Origin: Beverwykella pulmonaria
Lineage: Eukaryota; Ascomycota; Dothideomycetes; Pleosporales; Melanommataceae
DNA length: 64,000 nucleotides
Reading direction: 5' to 3'
NCBI GenBank assembly: GCA_001599595.1
Contig: BCHH01000002.1
Span: forward strand, 2,866,628-2,930,627
The stretch's first letter is position 1. Every line of letters begins with the position of its first letter. The position numbers were made by a program, and so were the translations under genes. Below are positions 21,874-34,229 of the stretch, in pieces. Under the pieces are notes generated by a model. That model saw only the letters and a list, made by a program, of their open reading frames with translations, was not told the DNA's origin and did no database searches.

Positions 21874-23432
21874 GGCAAGTTGGTGAGGTATCGTTCGGTG
21901 TATTGTTCGAGCGAAATGTCACGATGGAGGTTTTGGTGTTGAGTGGAGGTGACATCAGGCCAAGAGCTCGGAAGAGAGCTGGCGCGCTAGCCTCGCACAG
22001 GAAAGCGCCACGACAGACGCTAGGGCTAGTTCTCTGCAGCCGTCGGTGGTATCACCGAACGACCATCGCACCGGTAGCCTAACTTGTGTCCTAAGTGAGC
22101 CTTGTTTGCAAAACCTTATCCAGCATTCAAAATTGTAACTACTGGCAGTCTGGGGCGTCAAGAGGTGGCCTGAAGCCCGTAATGTGTACGTCGAGGCACA
22201 GCAGTTGCAATCTGCATCTTTTCTAGCACACATACCAACAAGGACAGCTACCATCTCTCCGACAACTTGTTTCATCCTTGGTAGCTCAATGGTCGGACCT
22301 GTCTTCAAGTTCACTGATACTCAATTCACAATCGGAACGATGACCGAGATCCGCTCATTCAGTTTTTGATTTCACTACATTATCACAGCTAAAGCGGTAG
22401 AACGCGGCCCAGCTTGCTATATGCCTTCATGTCTCCCATCTCAGAAGCTATGACACTTAGATAAGCTATCCCTGAGCATCCTGATGACGGAGATTTCTAT
22501 CGTACACTACTCGGGTGATCTGTTTGACCTGCAAATCGGATGTACGTGAACTTGGAAGGCTTGAGTTGCTCGATTTCCAGGCCCCAATCGATAACGGATG
22601 GCCTGCGCTGTCACTTTATTGTCTCAGTGTTCAGTGATCATCTCTTCCTTTTTTTTCGCCCCTATCACTCTAACAACAAGGCAACTTCGGGCCATGCTTA
22701 GTTTAAAACGGGGTACTACCCACATCAACCACCTAAACGAGATAACTTGGGTTACAAGAGAAGCTGGTAGTCCCTCGGCTACATTTGACCCTGGCTGAGA
22801 AATTTCCTTCCTTTTCTTCCCCATTTATGTTTGTGCGGTCAGAGAAAACAGAAAGGCTCTACGGGAAAACATGGGCGGCGCTTTGACAGAATTAGTCAGA
22901 GACATAACATACCGTTAATTGAATATAGGACATCCAACATTTCTGCTTCGCGTTGGGATATGTGCGCTTCCCATTTTCAACATGAAGAAACGAGCGGTGC
23001 GTGAGGTGACTTGATTTTTTTTTATCTCTGTTTTGTTTCTGCTCTTTTGTTGCTGTCATCTTCCCATCATCGTGCGCCGTTAGACCTCAGCCTAGTGATG
23101 AAATGTTGCCACTCGCTAGTTGAACCCCTTTTGGCTGACCTAATACTTCTCCGCGTAACGATGTTGTCCATTCGGAAGGAGATGAAAAGCGCTCACAAAT
23201 CCTTCATTGCTACACCTTGTTACTTTCGGAGACATGCCAATGACATGGCAATAAGCAACAAATACAATGAGGACCGCATTTTTTTGCGAACCAAGATCAG
23301 TGTCTTTGCTAAAACAACTGGGTAGATGCTTTCCCCCTTCAGATTATGCCCCTCAGACCTTGCCCAATCCACAGCCCGCATCTTTCCTTCCAACGAGGGA
23401 TAAACTTCCTCCGAAACAACCGCCTCCCCAGC
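21874..23432. other. intergenic region upstream of GET2
   Basis: No supportable gene in about 1.6 kb. It should hold the GET2 promoter at its left end and the methyltransferase 3' UTR at its right end. A T9-type run lies near 23014. Confidence 0.45.
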
Positions 23433-24378
23433 CTATTTCTTGCCCTTTCCCTCAACTTTTCTCAACTCCCCAACAATAAAGGGAACCGCATGCTGCGGCT
23501 CGACATACTGAAGATTGAACTCCGCCCACTCGCCCGCCTCCCTCAGGTAAACCTCGGTATCCCTCTGCAATTCGCACCCACCCATAAAAAAGGGCCATCC
23601 GAGCAACGTATACACGACCTGCATGATCCTCGCCAGGACCCTCCCCTCGGTCCTCCACGGGTTAACAACATGCTCACAAACAACCATCCTACCGCCTGGC
23701 TTCAGCAACGTATAAAGCTCCTTCAGCGTCTCCCGCGGGCGCGGAACTCCACACATGACCCTTACACAGCAAATCTCGTCGAAGATGCCGTTATGCACAG
23801 CCCCATCTTTCAGCACGCCGCTTTTATGCAGCGCGGGGATGAGGCTCTCAGGCTCGGCGCCGCAGAGAAGTGCGTGATAGCGGTCTTTGAAGCCGGCTTC
23901 TTGAGCGTTGCGGAGCAGGGCGGGGTGGAGGTCCGCTGCCGGCTCTACGCCGTAGATGGCGCTTACTTTGGATGGCGAGAAGTGAGAGATTAGTTCACCA
24001 GAGCCTGGACCGACGTCGAGGACGAGGCCGGAGCATTGCCCAAGGAGGGCGTTGGTGGGGCCCGGCATTTCGATGGACATTTCTCTGCCTGTGAAGGTTA
24101 GCTGTAGTGATGGAGCTTTGGGTTAGGATGGGATGGGTGTACCGTTGGCAGCCCAGAGTCGGGCAAAGCCTTTATAGCGGACGAAGGTGAGGTCGAGGAG
24201 TTTAGAGGGTTGGCGCTCGACGAAGAGGACTTCGAGGACGGTCATTGTAAAATCTGTGGATGTTAGAATTAAGGGGTCGAGGAGGAGAAGGTGACGCACG
24301 GTAGACGGACATGGATAGTAGTATTGATGGACGTAGCAGCGTTGGTATATTGCCCGTTATCCATGCTGGGAAAGGCAT
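23433..24378 (-). CDS. membrane-anchored class I SAM methyltransferase (METTL7-like)
   Basis: Minus-strand exons 24378-24300, 24253-24143 and 24088-23433 give 281 residues. The N-terminus is hydrophobic (PTLLRPSILLSMSVYHFTMT), likely a membrane anchor, followed by FVRYKGFARLWAANG. Motif I of the Rossmann methyltransferase fold is LVLDVGPGSGEL (about residue 82); YGVEPAADLHP is the acidic motif that binds the adenosyl ribose; LLKPGGRMVVCEHV is the post-III strand seen in UbiE/METTL7-type enzymes. The C-terminus is Lys-rich. METTL7-type proteins sit on the ER or lipid droplets; the substrate here is unknown. The gene is divergent from the AYR1-like reductase, sharing a 332-bp promoter. Confidence 0.83.
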
Positions 24379-24710
24379 GTTGGAAGAGCCGTGGTTTGTT
24401 TGGGCGGTATGAATGAATTGGCGATGTGCGTAATGAAAGTGAAGAGATTCAAGTGGAAAGGGGAAGCTAGTAAGATACACAAAAAAAAAAGGGGATGAGC
24501 AATGAAGTATATATAGCTACTCCTTCCCACTTCAGTCAGCTGTGGATGGGAGTGACAGCCGTCGGAAAAGAGTGAAGGACAAAGCATGGAGGGGCACGCG
24601 GGGCAGGCGCAGCCGAAGCTCGTTTGAGCTAGTGAAGTCAAAGCTCCAGCAAGCTCAGCACTCAACACCACGCCCTACAACATACAACATACCCAATTAG
24701 AAGTCCCGAT
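24379..24710. promoter_or_regulatory. shared divergent promoter, methyltransferase / AYR1-like gene
   Basis: 332 bp separate the two start codons. It contains an A10-type run at 24480 and a TATATATAG stretch near 24508, a possible TATA element. Confidence 0.5.
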
Positions 24711-25722
24711 ATGGCAGACAATGACAAGAAATATGCGCTTATCACAGGGTACGTAAATCCCCCAGCCGTACAATGAGTCACCTCCACAGCTGACCGGCTG
24801 GCCCTATCGCGAGCTCGAGCTGACGCCATTATAGCTGCACACCCGGAGGCATTGGCCACTACCTCTCTCTCGAGTTCGCCGCCCAAGGTCTGCCTTCTTC
24901 CACTTCTACCATACTCCATCTCGCAGCTGACAATATGACTCACCAGGCTTCCACGTCCTCTCCACCGTTCGCGACCCCAGCAAACTCACCCAACCACACC
25001 CACACATAACCTACCTACCCCTCGAACTCACATCCACCTCATCCATACATTCCCTCTTCCAGACCGTAGCACGGATAACCAATGGCCGCCTCTCGATCCT
25101 ATACAATAACGCCGGGCGCAACTACACCGTCCCAGCACTAGATGTTGAGCAGTCCGAGTTACAGGAGCTATTCACCGCGAACGTGTTCTCTGTGATGCAG
25201 ATGTGTCAGGCATTCGCACCGCTGCTTATTGCAGCACAGGGAACGATAGTGCAGACGGGGAGCTTGGCGGGCATAATGCCGTACGTGTGGGGGTCAGCAT
25301 ACAATGCGTCCAAGGCGGCTTTGCACGCGTATTCCAACACGCTGCGCGTTGAGCTGGCACCGTTAGGTGTTCGTGTCATTACGGTGGTCACAGGGGGTGT
25401 GAAATCGAATATTGCACGCGTGTACAGGGAGCTGCCGCCGGGGTCCTACATGATGCCACTGAAAGCGGAGTACGAGAGGCGGTTGACGCATTCGCAGCAG
25501 CTGGGTATGGATACGGAACAGTATGCTAAGAGCTGTGTGCGGCATGTGCTGCATGGGGATGGGTGGTTTGCACGGCAAAGATGGGTGTGGGAGGGGAAAA
25601 TGAGTTGGATTGTGTGGTTTGCGTATACGTTCCTGCCTGTGGGAGTCTTTGATTGGTATTTCACATGGAACTTCAAGCTGTGGAAGCTGAAGGGGACGGC
25701 GGGCGGTAAGAAGAGCGTGTAA
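24711..25722 (+). CDS. AYR1: AYR1-type short-chain dehydrogenase (1-acyl-DHAP reductase-like)
   Basis: Exons 24711-24748, 24835-24887 and 24947-25722 give 288 residues. The nucleotide-binding motif TGCTPGGIG spans the first junction. Later motifs are LYNNAGRNYT, the catalytic serine region QTGSLAG, and YNASKAALHAYSNTLRVEL containing the YxxxK pair, then the family motif VVTGGVKSNI. The C-terminal third has a hydrophobic stretch (WIVWFAYTFLPVGVFDWYF). This is the classical SDR subgroup of yeast Ayr1, which reduces 1-acyl-dihydroxyacetone phosphate in ER/lipid-droplet glycerolipid synthesis and can act as a lipase. Related fungal SDRs have other substrates, so the reaction is inferred from family likeness. 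Confidence 0.82.
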
Positions 25723-25898
25723 TGTAGTATATATAATGATAGAGATACAATATGGCGGTAAATCCAAGTCCGAGACATACCGAGTGAACAATCAATGTCC
25801 ACATTCACATCTACAACGATTAAGCAGTATACATTATTACCGGGAAAAAATCAAGTAAGACAGTCCGCAAGCCCTTCCCTCGTGCAAAGAATATGCCA

Positions 25899-27350
25899 TC
25901 AACCTCCCGGCCTCCGATACGGCAAATATCCTCCCTCATGCCCTCCCTCATAACCTCCCTCATACCCCCCCTCATGCCCTCCCTCATACCTTCCCCCATA
26001 CCCTCCTCCATACCCTCTTTCATGCCCTCCTTCATACCCTCCCTCATACCTTTCCTCTCTCCCCGCCCTACTATCCCCATCCAACTCCCTCGGCACCATC
26101 CCTACCCCAGACCTATAAGCAATGTTCTCACCCTTCCCCTCCAATTCCGCCGTCCCTCTCCTCCCACCGCCCCTCCTCCACATATTCGCCTGCGCCTCCT
26201 CGACCTCCTGTGCATACTCGTCGTGTGGCTGGAACCCCTGTCCAACAGCACGGGCCTGAGAATCGAGTTCCATAGGCGGCTGCTGGCGCATTATATATGG
26301 ATTTGCGGTATCCGTGCTCATTTCCTGCGGCGGCGGCGGAGGAGGAGGGGACCTGTGTCGGCGTCGGAGGCACAAGTACACAATGAATGCGACGAGCGCA
26401 ACGAGGAATAGCCCACCTCCGACGGCGATGCCGATTATGGCTCCGGTGGAGAGGGGCGGCTTGTTCGTGTCTGATGAGTTAGAGAGGCCACCCACGGAGG
26501 GGGAGGCGGTGGCGTGGGAGGAGGATGAGGAAGAGTCAGCGCGGTTTGTGGTTAGAGTTGCAGCGCGGAAAGTGAGATCTGCGACTTTAGATTCGACGCA
26601 GGAGAACCACCGGAGTGTGGGCGAGTTGGACGCAATGTAGGTTTCCCAGCGGCAGAAGGGGGCGTCAGCCGCACTATTAAACATATCAGTCTGAATACAT
26701 CTTCCAGTCCATCTGATCTATCACGGCTTTCTTTCCAACCCAAAAGATGTGGGAATATGGGGGTCAGGGCTGACGAACCATGTAAAGCAACGATCCGTCG
26801 GATTGCAAACCGCAGTCGCCTTCTGATCAATACACGACTGCGTTGTGCCAGAGGGGTTATCCGGGTCGTAGCAGTCGACGATTCCGGTCGTGCCGCGGAC
26901 ACTGGTTATGCATGCACCCTTTCATCACATTAGTCTTCCGTTCTACTCTTCACTGAGCTTTAACCAGCTTGATGGAACCTAAAATTCGACGTACATTATC
27001 GCAAATCCCTGCACATCATCATTAGCAACTCAATCAACAACATTGCCCCTGCATCTCGCAGTGTACAAGAAAAGTAAAGAAAAAGGCCTCTTACAAAGCG
27101 GTGCACTCGCTGTCGTCCCCGCGGGCCCACAGCAATACGCGCCCTGGGCCAAACACGACTCGCCACACTGTCCAAACTGACAGCTATTCTGGCGTGCGAG
27201 CAAGTTCACCGTCGGACAGTGTGTCGGTTGAGTCGGTGGTGGCGTGATGAGGAGCTGGTCATTATTGCGATTTGGAGACGAGGACGCGACGGCGATGAGA
27301 AAGAGAAATGCGATGTGAGATTTGCATTGAAAGGAGAGAATTCGGCGCAT
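25899..27350 (-). CDS. Cys-rich receptor-like single-pass membrane protein with Gly/Tyr repeat tail
   Basis: Minus-strand exons 27350-27095, 27008-26995, 26918-26775 and 26690-25899 keep phase and give about 401 residues. A signal peptide (MRRILSFQCKSHIAFLFLIA) leads a Cys-rich ectodomain (CQFGQCGESCLAQGAYCC; DCYDPDNPSGTTQSC; CNPTDRCFTWF; FCRWETYI), then a Ser-rich stalk, a membrane helix (GAIIGIAVGGGLFLVALVAF), a basic stop-transfer (RRRHR), a Pro run and a cytoplasmic tail ending in repeats of GGYEGGHE type. The plan matches fungal surface proteins of unknown ligand. The 14-bp second exon and the AAAG acceptor of exon 3 are the weak points of the model; the last exon is solid. An ATG at 27368 is an alternative start. 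Confidence 0.68.
25908..26065 (-). repeat. 12-bp coding minisatellite (GGYE / GGHE tail)
   Basis: On the plus strand the unit is about CCCTCCCTCATA, repeated roughly a dozen times with small changes (CCCTCCTTCATA, CCTTCCCCCATA). It encodes the Gly-Tyr/His-Glu-rich tail of the membrane protein. All copies keep the frame. Confidence 0.75.
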
Positions 27351-29301
27351 GGTGGGAAGTTTGTGCATCTAGCAACGGGGCTAGAGTTCGGTTCTCGCAA
27401 CGAGGCTTCGTTCAATGTATGAGGCTGTCGTTCGAGTTGACGCAGCAGGCTGCGTACGATAGACAGAAAGTAAGATGGATGCAGATGCAGGTGCACTCGC
27501 AGCTACTCACAGCAAAGAGAAAGAAACCATGAAGGTCACCGCTATGTGAAAAAGCAGAAATTACGGCAGTTCCCGTCAAGCTGCTGTCAGCTGCAGCTGG
27601 CGCAAACGAAGCTGAAGCCATCAGGAGAGCCACAGCGAGCCCTCATTGGAGAGCGAGGTGTGTGGTATGACCGTTACCAAGACTTCTGTAGTACTTGGCT
27701 AGGATGTGAAGAGTTAAGATAAAGTGGTAGTTGTGATTATAGCGTCAGGGGTTTTGGTCTACAAAATGCGAGTTTTTTCGAAGGTCGTCGGTTTGAGAAC
27801 TTCCAACATCTTCAGCACACATTACAACAATGCCCGTTTAGACCCAAATGATGGTCGTGGCAAATATCGTATCGCACGTACCTCGAGTGGGGCTGAAGGC
27901 TTAAAGCTGCAATCCAACCAGGGAGATTTGTGTGTGTGCCTGCAGCCTCTCCATGACATTCTCAACATGAATACTCATTGGCTCGTGTAACACGAAGAAC
28001 ACGAATATCTTTTTCTACAGTGGTTCGGTCAGTCCATTTCCCCTTTAAAAAATGCAGACAAGAGAGTAGAAAACCTGTATACACGCCGCAAGTCTGTCAT
28101 ACCATCTCGCCTCCATCCTCAAGTTGATGTAGACGTGATGCTCATGAGATCGCCATATCGGGATCTTTTGCTCGTACCTGAGCTTCCCCTGCCACCCCGC
28201 CTCCCACTTCCACTAAACCCCTTTAAGCCCCCGCCCATCATTACCAACACCCAGCCCACAACCCCATGTGTCGACAAGATAGCAGGGGTTCTGTTAATTA
28301 AGTGCAGAGTGGAGCAGATGATCGACGATCCCGTCGTGTTCGTGTCAGCATTGCGTGCTGACCATTCGGGAGCCCGGCGCTATGTTCAAACGTAAATACA
28401 ACCTCACTTCTTCAATTCAACATCAATCTCCAGCGAGGAACAAATCCTTCCTCTCCTCTAAAAATGCATATTGTTACTCCGCCCCAGCTCTGTACCGCTC
28501 AAATTCATCCATGCACATTTCTGGTTGACGGCACCCTCGCGTTCGAGCCACCTGTGTTCTTCTATTTGTATCCATTGCACAAGCCGGAATAAGTTGCTTC
28601 GTTTTGTCCAACTATTGCATCTCGACTCTATCGCTGTGCGTCTTTGGCGAAATATCGTCTCCTGCTCAGCTCGATGCGCTTGTGTTCTATTGCGATGCAA
28701 CGGCGGAAATGTGGGTTGGTGGATCGGGTTACGAGAAGCTAACTACAGTATTTCCGAGCCTGGTAACGTTGAAGACAACAACCGACAACGAGAACGACAA
28801 CGTTGGTAGACAGTAGCCCGCATCCCGCCACACCTTCCTAACATGGATGCTTGCATGCGCAAACACGGGGTAGAGTGAATTAGAGCAGGTAGGGCTGGTT
28901 GTGAGGGCCAAGAGGGCGTACACGCGAGAAAGAGAAGACAGGCGAAGGCAATGTGGAGTATTAATTTACTTTGTATTTAGGGACTATATACCGGTACAAC
29001 GATTAACCGTTCCCGCTAATTAATCGAGAGGGTATCTTTGCGCTCTACCATCGCGCATGCGTAAAAAGCGTCATTGTGATCATCATAATATCTCGTGAGA
29101 GAAGTCCGTCTGCGAGAGGGAGAGAGAGAAGAGAAAAGGGACGAGTCGTATGCACCGAGTAACAGTGTAAAACAATCCCTGTCGAGCCAACACAACGAAC
29201 CAAAAGCCATCAAAAGCTCTTGTCGTCACTACCCATTTTAAACATTACATCGTCGAGAGGAGCTTCTGAAAGCAGGAGATTGAGAAGAGGGGAAGGGGGG
29301 C
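27351..29301. other. long intergenic region
   Basis: No gene can be supported in about 1.95 kb between two minus-strand genes. Short open stretches (e.g. 28135-28395 plus) show no domain or splice structure. Confidence 0.4.
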
Positions 29302-30239
29302 TTATAGGAGGAGCCATGCGGCCAGGCCGGCGGCGCCAGCGAAGGGAAGGCCGGTCATCATGGGAGCTGCGCCAGCGGTGGAAGTAGCACCAGTAGCAGC
29401 ATGAGAGCTGGCAGCCGACGCGGCGTTGGATGCACCGCTGGCATGAGCGGAAGAAGCAGCACTGCTCAAAGAGGCACTGAAGTCACTGTTAGTGCGGTTC
29501 ATATTTACGTTTGAAGATCAGGGCACCTACTGGACGGAGGAAGCCAGAGATGCGAGAGACTCAGAAGCCGATGAGGCAGCGGACTCAATCGAGGAAAGAG
29601 CACTAGCAGCATCTCCGGAAATGGAGCTGTAGATGGTGGAGAAGCCTGTGGTGGTCACAAAAGTGCTGCCGTCCGAAGTGATGGTCGCAACGAGGGCAGA
29701 GGTGGTGATGGCGGTGCTGTGTCCTCCAGCGCCCGTTCCGGTAGCAGTCGGGACAGCGTCAGTTCCAGTGGCAGCGCCAGTTCCGGTGGCAGTCGCGGCG
29801 CCGGTCTGAGTAGCTAAGGCAGAGGTGAGAGGGACGAGGGCAGAGCCGGTCGTGCCAGCGGACGCAAGGGCACCTAGTGTGAATTGTGAGTGGCTGGTCT
29901 CGACAGCGAGAAAAAAAAAGATGACTTACCTTGGCAGTAATTGGTGCCAAATGAGATGACAGAGGCGCCCACGTCCTTGCCGCATGCCTCGTTGGCGCAA
30001 TCACGCACACCGTAGCCGAAGTCCACCTTGGTGCAGTAGCAGACGACGTCACCTAGGCCACAGCCAAATTGCGAGGAGGCGATGTTGATCATATTGTTGA
30101 TGCAAGTTTGCTACGCTGGGTTAGCCTGCGCTCAACGCATGGACGGGAGGATGATGCTTACACCGCACGCTGGGAGGTCAGACAAGCTCTGGGCCATGGC
30201 GGCACCGGCTCCGAGGGCGAGGATGGCGAAGGTCTTCAT
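29302..30239 (-). CDS. CFEM-domain GPI-anchored cell-wall protein
   Basis: Minus-strand exons 30239-30162, 30110-29930, 29873-29531 and 29476-29302 give 258 residues. A signal peptide (MKTFAILALGAGAAMAQ) precedes a CFEM domain with all eight cysteines (LPACG, QTC, FGCGLGD, VVCYC, VRDCANEAC, NYCQ); the aspartate of GLGDVVCYC is where CFEM proteins ligate haem iron. A Ser/Thr/Ala-rich stalk follows. The C-terminus has small residues then a hydrophobic tail ending AAGLAAWLLL, a GPI-attachment signal. The third intron needs the donor GTAGGT at 29530, which turns an apparent Gln-stop into a His codon and reaches the GPI tail. CFEM proteins act at the cell surface in haem/iron uptake, adhesion or host contact; which applies is unknown. 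Confidence 0.88.
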
Positions 30240-31571
30240 CTTGAGGGATTGGAGAAAGAAGAGGCTGCGGTAGAGAAGCTGATAGGGTGTGCGGTGGAGT
30301 ATTGAAGAGCTGGCACGGTGAGGTGGATGAGGTGCGTGGGATGAGGATGCTGAGGCAACCAACGGAACGGAGCGGGAACGAGTATTTATCTGCGAGACAA
30401 AGGCTCGAGCGGAGAGCGAGAGGGAGGCAGGTGGCTAGTGCGAGAGCAAAGCAGAAGGCGCGCTTTCCAAGGTTCCCACTTTTCGGTTGTAGTATTTGGC
30501 AGGGCCGGGAGGTGCGAACAGAACTAGTGAGAGGCTGGTGATGTACATCTAGTCGAGCGATGCTCAAAGTAGCAGGGATAAGCTTCCAGGCGGGCGCGAT
30601 CGGCGGAGAGATCAGGGAAATGCAGGAACTGGCTCGCCCGTCCTGACGCGCTGATTCGCCAATGGGCAGGTCCCTTGCGCCGTGACGGTACTGCCTGCTT
30701 TAGCCCTGGAAAACAGACCGACAAGCTCTTTGTTTCATGAGCTCGGTCCCCAGCCACTCGTCCAGCTATGGCAGTGGCGTCGGTACGCGAGTGAATTGCT
30801 CCACAAACCCATGCGGGACATGCTGTACAACTCACCGTCTCACGGCACGGCAACTGAGTTGGCCTCGCAACAGGACGCGCGCTCGCAACCCTGCGGAGCT
30901 GTGCTCTGTTGCATCTCGCCACAGCGCCTTCTTTCACTTGATGATGATGGATAGACACCCCCTCCCCTTTCTTCTGGTAGCACAAACTCACAGATTGCAG
31001 GAGGCTGCATAGCACGCACGCTATTGTTCGCTGGGGGGGGGAGGTCAAATTAAACTTGTTCTGCCTGGCGTCGCCCAACCAACCCCCGGCGTGTTGTTGG
31101 CAACTGTGACGTTGGTCGCGGGGCGGGAGTGTCTGCCAGCCAACAAGCACGTCGTCGTTTCCCATGCAAATCTCCCCCGGCGCGCATCAGTCGGCCATCA
31201 CTCCACGGTCCACATCATCTCGCATCAAAACCCCTCAGACCCCTCACCTTACCCGAGCTCGTCAGTGCGCTCCCGTTCTAGAACGCCGCAGATTGAGGCC
31301 GGCCCTCCAATCACGCGGCCAGCGCGGTTGCTCTACGCAACCACCTGTGGCGCAGGCGCCGCCTTTACCCAGCCGCAAGCGAAATGTGCGCTGTCGCCTC
31401 GCGACCGCTCTGCTGTCTTGTCGCATTGGGGTCTGTATTTCCGACGGTTGTGCTCGAAGAACCCTTTAGCGCCTCGCCCTCGCCGTCGGCTTGCTCGGCC
31501 AGATGCTTCTCTTCAGCTGAGGTGATGCACTGCATATTTGCCCCTTATCAGGCGAGTCAGAAAGATGGCCA
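30240..31571. other. intergenic region upstream of the CFEM gene
   Basis: No gene is supportable. It holds the CFEM promoter on the left and the anthranilate synthase 3' region on the right. A G9-type run is at about 31031-31040. Confidence 0.45.
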
Positions 31572-33854
31572 TCAAAGTCGATCGTTGAAATCTTAACGTG
31601 GTGGGATGGAAAAAAAAAAAGCAAAGAAGCGATAAAGCAAAACAAAAAGGGTACCTAGTTTATTGAGTGTCTCGACCCACTCATCGTACGGATCTGAGTC
31701 GAACACGATCCCTCCCCCGGCTTGAAGATAAGCGATGCCATCTTTGACCAGCATGGTCCTTAGGGCGATGCACGTCTGGAAAATCATCAGCGGTCAGCAG
31801 CCTCGCCGAGCTTGGTTCAACGTACGTCCATTGCACCCTCGACCTCTTTGTCGCCGTCCACGCTGCCGTATCCAAAGTAGCCCACAGCGCCAGCATAAAC
31901 ACCACGCTTCTCCCGCTCTAGTTCCGCGATGAGCTGCATCGCACGCACTTTGGGTGCGCCGCTCACGGTCCCTGCCCACGTGTGAGCTGCCGTGTCTGCA
32001 CACGGTCGCACCGATTACGTACCTGCGGGGAAGATGGAGCGGAACGCATCAAATCGCGTCTTGCCCGGTCGCAGGACGCCCGAGACCTCTGAGACGAGAT
32101 GTTGCACATGCGAAAACTGGTGCCGTCAGTTGTTCAATGGTTCTGCCATGTTGCTCCCGTTATGGTTCAACGGCTGCGGGGACGGGGACGAAACAACGTA
32201 CTTTTTGCACCACCATCAGCCGATCAACACGTGTGGACATCGGGTCGCACACGCGGTTTACGTCATTCCGAGCCAAGTCGACCAGCATCACCTGTGATGT
32301 CAATGTAAGCATTTCGACCCCACCACAACCAACCAAGGATCGACCTACATGCTCCGCCCGGTCCTTGATGGAGCCCAGTAGCTCGTTTGCGAGCGCGGTG
32401 TCTTCTGCAACCGTCTTGCCTCTCTTAACCGTGCCGGCGATGGGGTGTGTGATGATTCTTCCCAGCTCTTCCTTGACCAGCAACTCCGGACTAGCGCCCA
32501 CGATCTGGAAGTCGTCGCAGTCCACGTAGAACAGGTACGGCGAAGGGTTGACGTTTCGAAGATGTCGGTAGATGTTGAACGAGTGCAGGGACGTAGGTCT
32601 TGCGAATCGCTGTGACGGCACCGCCTGGATGATGTCGCCTACATCAATGTGTTTCTTCAGTCTGTTGACGTGGCCCTCATACCCGTCTTGGCCAATATTC
32701 GAGGTGTATTCCTGGCCCAACTGAATCGGTCCCTGTTCCGGCATGGGGATCTCCTTGTCCTTCAGGATCAACACGTATCGTTTGAGCGTTGCCTTTGCCT
32801 CCTCGTAGGCCTTTTCCAAATCATCCAAGTTATCCGGCACCTTGACGTAGGTAATGACCTTGACGACCTGGAAGAAATGATCGAACGCGACGACGGTGTC
32901 GAATAGCATGAACAAGCTCTCCGGGACACCCAGTACATCTTTCATGTCATCGCGACGGGTTTTGGGCTCAAAGTATTTGACACAGTCATATCCGACGTAT
33001 CCCACTGCTCCGCCCGTCATGGATGGTAGTTTTATCGAGGGGATCGTGGCGACTCGGCTCTTCGCGAGCTCCTTCTCCAGTATAGGTAGGGGGTCTTTTT
33101 CTTCGCCATGTCCGGGGCCTGTTTTGATGACTTTGCGTGGGTCTGCGAGGTGGTTAGGCATGCGCTCTGTAGAGCGTGTCCGTCGACCCACCTGCTCCCA
33201 CGAAGCTGTATCGTCCAATTGTCTCTGTTGTAGCTGCGCTCTCGAAGAGGAAGGAGAGTCTCGATTGGGACCTATGGCCATGTCAGCATCTGCACTCTGT
33301 CTAGCAATTGCGCCCATGCGACAAAGCTCCCCAACCCCATTCCACTTCCGCGTCCAATCTACATTGTCTATCCGCAGCCTCCTTCTCGCCCATTCGATCT
33401 TGTGCGAACCCCCGCATTGTCCTCCAAGCTCGGCGGCGCTCTGTCGAATGCGCCAACTCGCATCCTGTCCAGCAAGTTGGCGAATGCGACCAGACGAATC
33501 TACACCCAATCCCGTTATATCGCCTCATCCTCTTCCGCACATGTCGGAATTGCCTGCCCACTCATGAGATGATAGGAGGCTGTCACATAATCTCTCTTCC
33601 TCGAAACCTCGCCTATGACTCACCTTCCAGCAACCTTCAAGTAAATGCTACTCGGGCTCAAAAACTCGGCGGAAATGCTCGAGAAAATCGGGACCAAGTT
33701 CGGCGGCTTCGGGCTCTTGAGTGCTTCAGCCAGCACCTCGTGGATCGTCTCGAGCGAAGGTTGTACACCTAGCTAAAAACGTGGTCATGCGCTTAGTTTT
33801 GGTGCACCTCCAACCATTGGTTTGAAATCGCGGGAGGCTTACCTGTGACGACAT
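31572..33854 (-). CDS. TRP2: anthranilate synthase component I
   Basis: Nine minus-strand exons: 33854-33843, 33772-33624, 33271-33192, 33142-32349, 32291-32202, 32116-32023, 31971-31826, 31775-31655 and 31591-31572 (about 501 residues). The enzyme converts chorismate to anthranilate with ammonia from the component II glutaminase, the first step of tryptophan synthesis. Visible landmarks: [20 protein letters not shown] near residue 65, at the site of the LLES tryptophan-feedback motif; [15 protein letters not shown]; then the catalytic half with [57 protein letters not shown] and [12 protein letters not shown]. The first coding exon is only MSSQ (12 bp), chosen because it gives an in-phase start. 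The last 20-bp exon is the least certain part. A TGACTCA site lies in intron 2 (33616-33622). Confidence 0.93.
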
Positions 33855-34229
33855 CTTCTCGTGGACCAATTCCAGGCGCTGAATGAGAAAATGAGCGGTG
33901 TAGTTGTAGGTGTAGAGATGGATGGTAATTGTGAAAGCACACACACGTAGCAACAATGTTTCTTTCGCCGCGGGGATAATCGGACCTCCGAGGCGAGGCA
34001 CGTGAAATATCCGGAACTAACCTCTTGCGCACCTTCATCCTGGCATCCTACGCAATGAACTGCAGTTCAAGGCGGGGCAAGCGTCCCAGCCCTTCGAAAA
34101 CCGTTCCCTGGCCTTGCGGCATCCTGGATACCTACACCACCTGTCGCAAGCACGGTCGGACTCTGTCCATAGCTCTGAAGCGCTTTAGCCACCCACCTCC
34201 TTTCTCCATCCCACTCTCTGCACCCGATT
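33855..34229. promoter_or_regulatory. divergent promoter, anthranilate synthase / coiled-coil gene
   Basis: 375 bp between divergent starts. No TGASTCA element is seen here; the nearest one is inside intron 2 of the anthranilate synthase gene. Confidence 0.45.

Noticed and set aside
32160..33509. Reading the 449-codon uninterrupted minus frame as the whole anthranilate synthase
   Set aside because: It reads through introns at both ends and its start region is the wrong frame; spliced exons restore [20 protein letters not shown] and the C-terminal catalytic motifs.
32896..33567. 223-codon plus-strand frame over anthranilate synthase
   Set aside because: Antisense to highly conserved exons; no motif of its own.
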